Source: Chloroflexia bacterium (GTDB lineage: Bacteria > Chloroflexota > Chloroflexia > Thermomicrobiales > JALYUS01). From it: a stretch of 16,517 bases of DNA. Shown here piece after piece: positions 14,145 to 16,517 of the stretch; position 1 is the first letter of the stretch, and every line of letters begins with the position of its first letter. Under the pieces are notes generated by a model that ran no database searches, was not told where the DNA came from, and was given only the letters and a program-made list of their open reading frames with translations. The stretch lies in the NCBI GenBank assembly GCA_025928215.1, contig JAICJW010000038.1:1-16517 (forward strand), given 5' to 3'. Made by a program: the position numbers and the translations under genes.

Positions 14145-14967
14145 GGGAAAATCCCCCTTCCGCCAGTGCGCGCACCGCCGCCGTGCGATCCGCCGCTGAG
14201 ATGACGGCTTCACCGACGAGTGCGGCATCGAAACCGGCGTCCGCGAGCCGCCACATATCATCAGCGCTCTTGATGCCGCTGAGGGCGGCGCGGATAGTTG
14301 ACCGGGGCATCTGGGCGGCGAGATCGGCGGCGAGATCGGTATTGACGCTGAAATTACGCAGATCCCGCTGATTGACGCCGATCAGCGCCGCGCCGACGGC
14401 GACCGCCCGCGCCAGCTCCGCCGCGTTGTTCACTTCCACGAGCGCGGTCATGCCGTAGTCGAGGATCGTTGCATGCAGCGTGGCGAGCATCGCGTCATCC
14501 AGCGCGGCGACGATCAGCAGGCAGGCGTCCGCTCCCCACGCCCGCGCCTCCGCCACCTGATACGGATCAATGATGAAATCCTTGCGCAGGAGCGGAATCG
14601 CGCTCCCAACGGCATCGAGGCCGCGCCGCGCGATCGGGAGATGGGTCAGACTGCCGAGGAAGAACGATTCATCCGTCAGGACCGAGATCGCCGCCGCGCC
14701 ACCACGCGCGAACTCGCCCGCGATCTGCTCCGGATTGTAGTCCGGCACGAAGACGCCCTTCACGGGCGAGGCGCGCTTCAGTTCGGCGATCACGCGTACC
14801 GGCTCGCCCACTCCGCGCCGGAGCGCGGTGAGAAAGTCACGCGGGGGGGGCGTGCGGCGCAGTTTCAGTTCGATTAGGTCCATCGCGACGCGCGCCTTGC
14901 GGGCGTCCACTTCCTGCCGCTTCTTCGCGAGAATCTCGTCGAGAATCGTCCCCGTCCGCTCAACCAC
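14131..14967 (-). CDS. trpC: Indole-3-glycerol phosphate synthase TrpC
   Basis: A 278-residue TIM-barrel enzyme forming indole-3-glycerol phosphate from CdRP. Seen: AELKRASPVKG with the expected Glu and Lys, LTDESFFLGSL, LLRKDFIIDPYQ with the catalytic Lys, VEVNNAAELARAV and IGVNQRDLRNF with the conserved Asn. The SESGI motif is replaced by AALSGI, so its conserved Glu is Leu, while GEAVI for phosphate binding remains. I chose GTG 14967 because AGAGGAG (14982-14976) stands eight bases before it and because a promoter -10 at 15000-14995 leaves almost no leader for the ATGs at 14985 or 14991. ATG 14985 is the main alternative. First gene of the trpC-trpF-zinc-ribbon operon. Confidence 0.92.
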   Translation of the reverse strand: MVERTGTILDEILAKKRQEVDARKARVAMDLIELKLRRTPPPRDFLTALRRGVGEPVRVIAELKRASPVKGVFVPDYNPEQIAGEFARGGAAAISVLTDESFFLGSLTHLPIARRGLDAVGSAIPLLRKDFIIDPYQVAEARAWGADACLLIVAALDDAMLATLHATILDYGMTALVEVNNAAELARAVAVGAALIGVNQRDLRNFSVNTDLAADLAAQMPRSTIRAALSGIKSADDMWRLADAGFDAALVGEAVISAADRTAAVRALAEGGFSRDRR

Positions 14968-14994
14968 GCGTACCGCTCCTCTCATCGTCATAGC

Positions 14995-15023
14995 AGTATA
15001 CCGTGCCGGGTGCTGAATGCCGA
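14995..15023 (-). promoter_or_regulatory. trpC: Probable promoter of trpC
   Basis: On the - strand TCGGCA (15023-15018) and TATACT (15000-14995) are 17 bases apart, and transcription would start near 14988. That leaves room for AGAGGAG and the GTG at 14967 but not for starts further upstream. Confidence 0.5.
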
Positions 15024-15030
15024 GTATTGA
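15011..15030 (+). repeat. TGCTGAATGCCGAGTATTGA short repeat remnant
   Basis: A degenerate copy of the CTGAGTGCTGAG-type repeat in the 124-base gap between the divergent trpC and pepF genes. It overlaps the putative trpC -35 box. Call based on similarity to 1850-1870 only. Confidence 0.35.
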
Positions 15031-15091
15031 AAATAATGCTACCCTTGTGCCAAGCATGGTTGTGAATGCGCCAATCCAGAAGGAGTACTTG

Positions 15092-16517
15092 ATGGCAAAG
15101 AGAACGCTGCCCGATTCCCCCGGCGCCTTCGCGGAGGCCACGTGGAACGATATTCTGCCCTACTACGAAGAACTGGCCGCCCGCCCGCTCACCGCCGCGA
15201 ATGCCGAGCAATGGCTGCGAGAGTGGGCGCGACTCGAGGAGATGGTCGCGGAGGCGAGCGCGATCGCCTACGTTGCCTACTCGACGGATACCACGAGTGA
15301 GGCGAAGGAAAGGGCGCAAGTGCGCTTTTCCAGCGAGATTGAGCCGCAGATGCACGAACAGCACGTCGGCCTCTCGAAACGGCTCCTCGACCTCGGCTAC
15401 GAACCTGCCAACACCGAGACCCTCCTGCGCAGTTTCCGCAACCAACTGGAGATCTTCCGCGAGGAAAATGTGCCGCTCGTCGGCGAAGAAGAGAAGCTCA
15501 ACACCCAGTACAACAAGATTACGGGCGGGATGACCGTCACGTGGGATGGTGAGGAGATTCCGCTCCCGCGCTTGCAACCGTATCTCCTCAGCCCGGATCG
15601 CGCGGTGCGGGAGCGGGCGTGGCGGCTTGGCTCCCAGCCCTATATGGATCAGCACGACGCGCTGGCGGACATCTTCGATCAGCAGTACGCCCTGCGGCAG
15701 CAGATGGCGAAAAACGCCGGGTTCGCCAACTACCGCGATTATATCTTCCGCGCCAAAGATCGCTTCGATTATACCCCGGCGGATTGCGAAGCGTTTCATG
15801 CTGCCGTCGAGCAGACCGTCGTGCCTGCCGTCGCGCGCCGCTTCGCGCGACGGCGGCAACAGATGGGCCTCGATACCCTCCGCCCGTGGGATACCGCCGT
15901 TGACCCGGAGGGCCGCCCGCCGCTCACGCCCTTCGACGATGTCGGCGCGCTGATTTCGCAGGCGGAAACGATCTTCGACCGCGTGGACCCGACACTCGGT
16001 GGCTACTTCACAACGATGGCGAAGGAACGCCTGCTCGACCTCGACAGTCGCAAAGGCAAAGCGCCGGGCGGCTACTGCATTGACTATCCCTATCGGGGCC
16101 GTCCGTTCATCTTCATGAACGCCGTCGGCGTCAATGGCGACGTGGAAACCTTGCTGCATGAGGCGGGTCACGCCTTCCATGTCTTCGAGGCGCACGATAT
16201 CCCCCTCTACTGGCAGCGTCAGACAGGTTCAGAGATGGCGGAAGTCGCCTCGATGAGCATGGAACTGCTCACCGCTCCCTACCTCGCCAAACAGGATGGC
16301 GGCTACTACTCCGAGGCCGATGCCCGCCGCGCCCGCATCGAGCATCTCGAAGGCGTCCTGCAAGTCTTCCCCCACATCGCGTCGGTGGATGCCTTCCAGC
16401 ACTGGCTCTACACCAGCGGCGACGGCCACGACCGCACCGCCCGCGATCAGGCATGGCTCACCATTCGCTCCCGCTTCGAGCAGGGGGTGGATTGGAGCGG
16501 ACTGGAAGCCGAACGGA
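15092..16517 (+). CDS. pepF: M3-family oligoendopeptidase F (3' end outside window)
   Basis: The first 475 residues of a zinc metallopeptidase that degrades short peptides, probably in the cytoplasm (no signal peptide). The ATG at 15092 follows AGAAGGAG (15078-15085). The N-terminal half is the helical domain of the family (WLREWARLEE, LLRSFRNQLEIF, RERAWRLGSQ). The catalytic HEAGH is at 356-360 and the third zinc ligand is E384 in MAEVASM, with the usual spacing. The frame is open to the window edge. Family members have about 560-600 residues, so the last substrate-binding helices are missing here only because the window ends. It diverges from trpC. Confidence 0.93.
   Translation, partial: MAKRTLPDSPGAFAEATWNDILPYYEELAARPLTAANAEQWLREWARLEEMVAEASAIAYVAYSTDTTSEAKERAQVRFSSEIEPQMHEQHVGLSKRLLDLGYEPANTETLLRSFRNQLEIFREENVPLVGEEEKLNTQYNKITGGMTVTWDGEEIPLPRLQPYLLSPDRAVRERAWRLGSQPYMDQHDALADIFDQQYALRQQMAKNAGFANYRDYIFRAKDRFDYTPADCEAFHAAVEQTVVPAVARRFARRRQQMGLDTLRPWDTAVDPEGRPPLTPFDDVGALISQAETIFDRVDPTLGGYFTTMAKERLLDLDSRKGKAPGGYCIDYPYRGRPFIFMNAVGVNGDVETLLHEAGHAFHVFEAHDIPLYWQRQTGSEMAEVASMSMELLTAPYLAKQDGGYYSEADARRARIEHLEGVLQVFPHIASVDAFQHWLYTSGDGHDRTARDQAWLTIRSRFEQGVDWSGLEAER

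Noticed and set aside
14986..15141. N-terminal extension of TrpC to 15141
   Set aside because: It would run through the trpC promoter and into pepF; the extra residues do not resemble TrpC.
14960..16195. 411-codon antisense frame opposite pepF
   Set aside because: The + strand has HEAGH and the full M3 pattern; the antisense frame has no motif.

Overview
The window is 16.5 kb of high-GC, gene-dense bacterial chromosome. The gene style, the palindromic intergenic repeats (a CCTCACCCCCCGGCCCCCTC type and an ACTGAGTGCTGAG type) and the bipartite lipoate ligase suggest Chloroflexota or a relative. This placement is inference from style only. No rRNA, tRNA, CRISPR array, transposase or phage gene was seen.

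Region 1 (1-5608, + strand) is the most interesting part. It is a compact operon: a secreted alpha/alpha-barrel protein, a membrane-anchored DUF4430 protein, a single polypeptide fusing EcfT with two ECF ATPases, and an ECF S component. The two exported proteins correspond to the two halves of animal intrinsic factor/transcobalamin (alpha-barrel plus DUF4430 domain). Next to a complete ECF transporter they look like a corrinoid capture-and-import system. The substrate is inferred. Repeat elements have entered this operon: they form the leader hairpin, the T-ATPase linker and a roughly 50-residue insert in the S component.

Region 2 (5609-7605, +) holds a membrane-anchored CopC-like protein that lacks one expected copper ligand, followed by a two-gene lipoate-protein ligase (accessory domain LplB, then catalytic LplA), as in Thermoplasma.

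Region 3 (7606-12827, +) is a complete branched-chain amino acid type ABC importer in the order binding protein, livG, livF, livH, livM. A perfect 17-bp hairpin follows the binding-protein gene, a repeat encodes the N-terminus of LivF, and an inverted repeat separates livH from livM.

Region 4 (12857-14967, - strand) is an operon read leftwards: trpC, trpF and a zinc-ribbon protein of unknown function, each overlapping the next, ending against a truncated HicB antitoxin remnant. TrpC lacks the conserved Glu of its SESGI motif.

Region 5 (15092 to the end, +), divergent from trpC, is the first 475 codons of an M3-family oligoendopeptidase F. The gene continues past the window.
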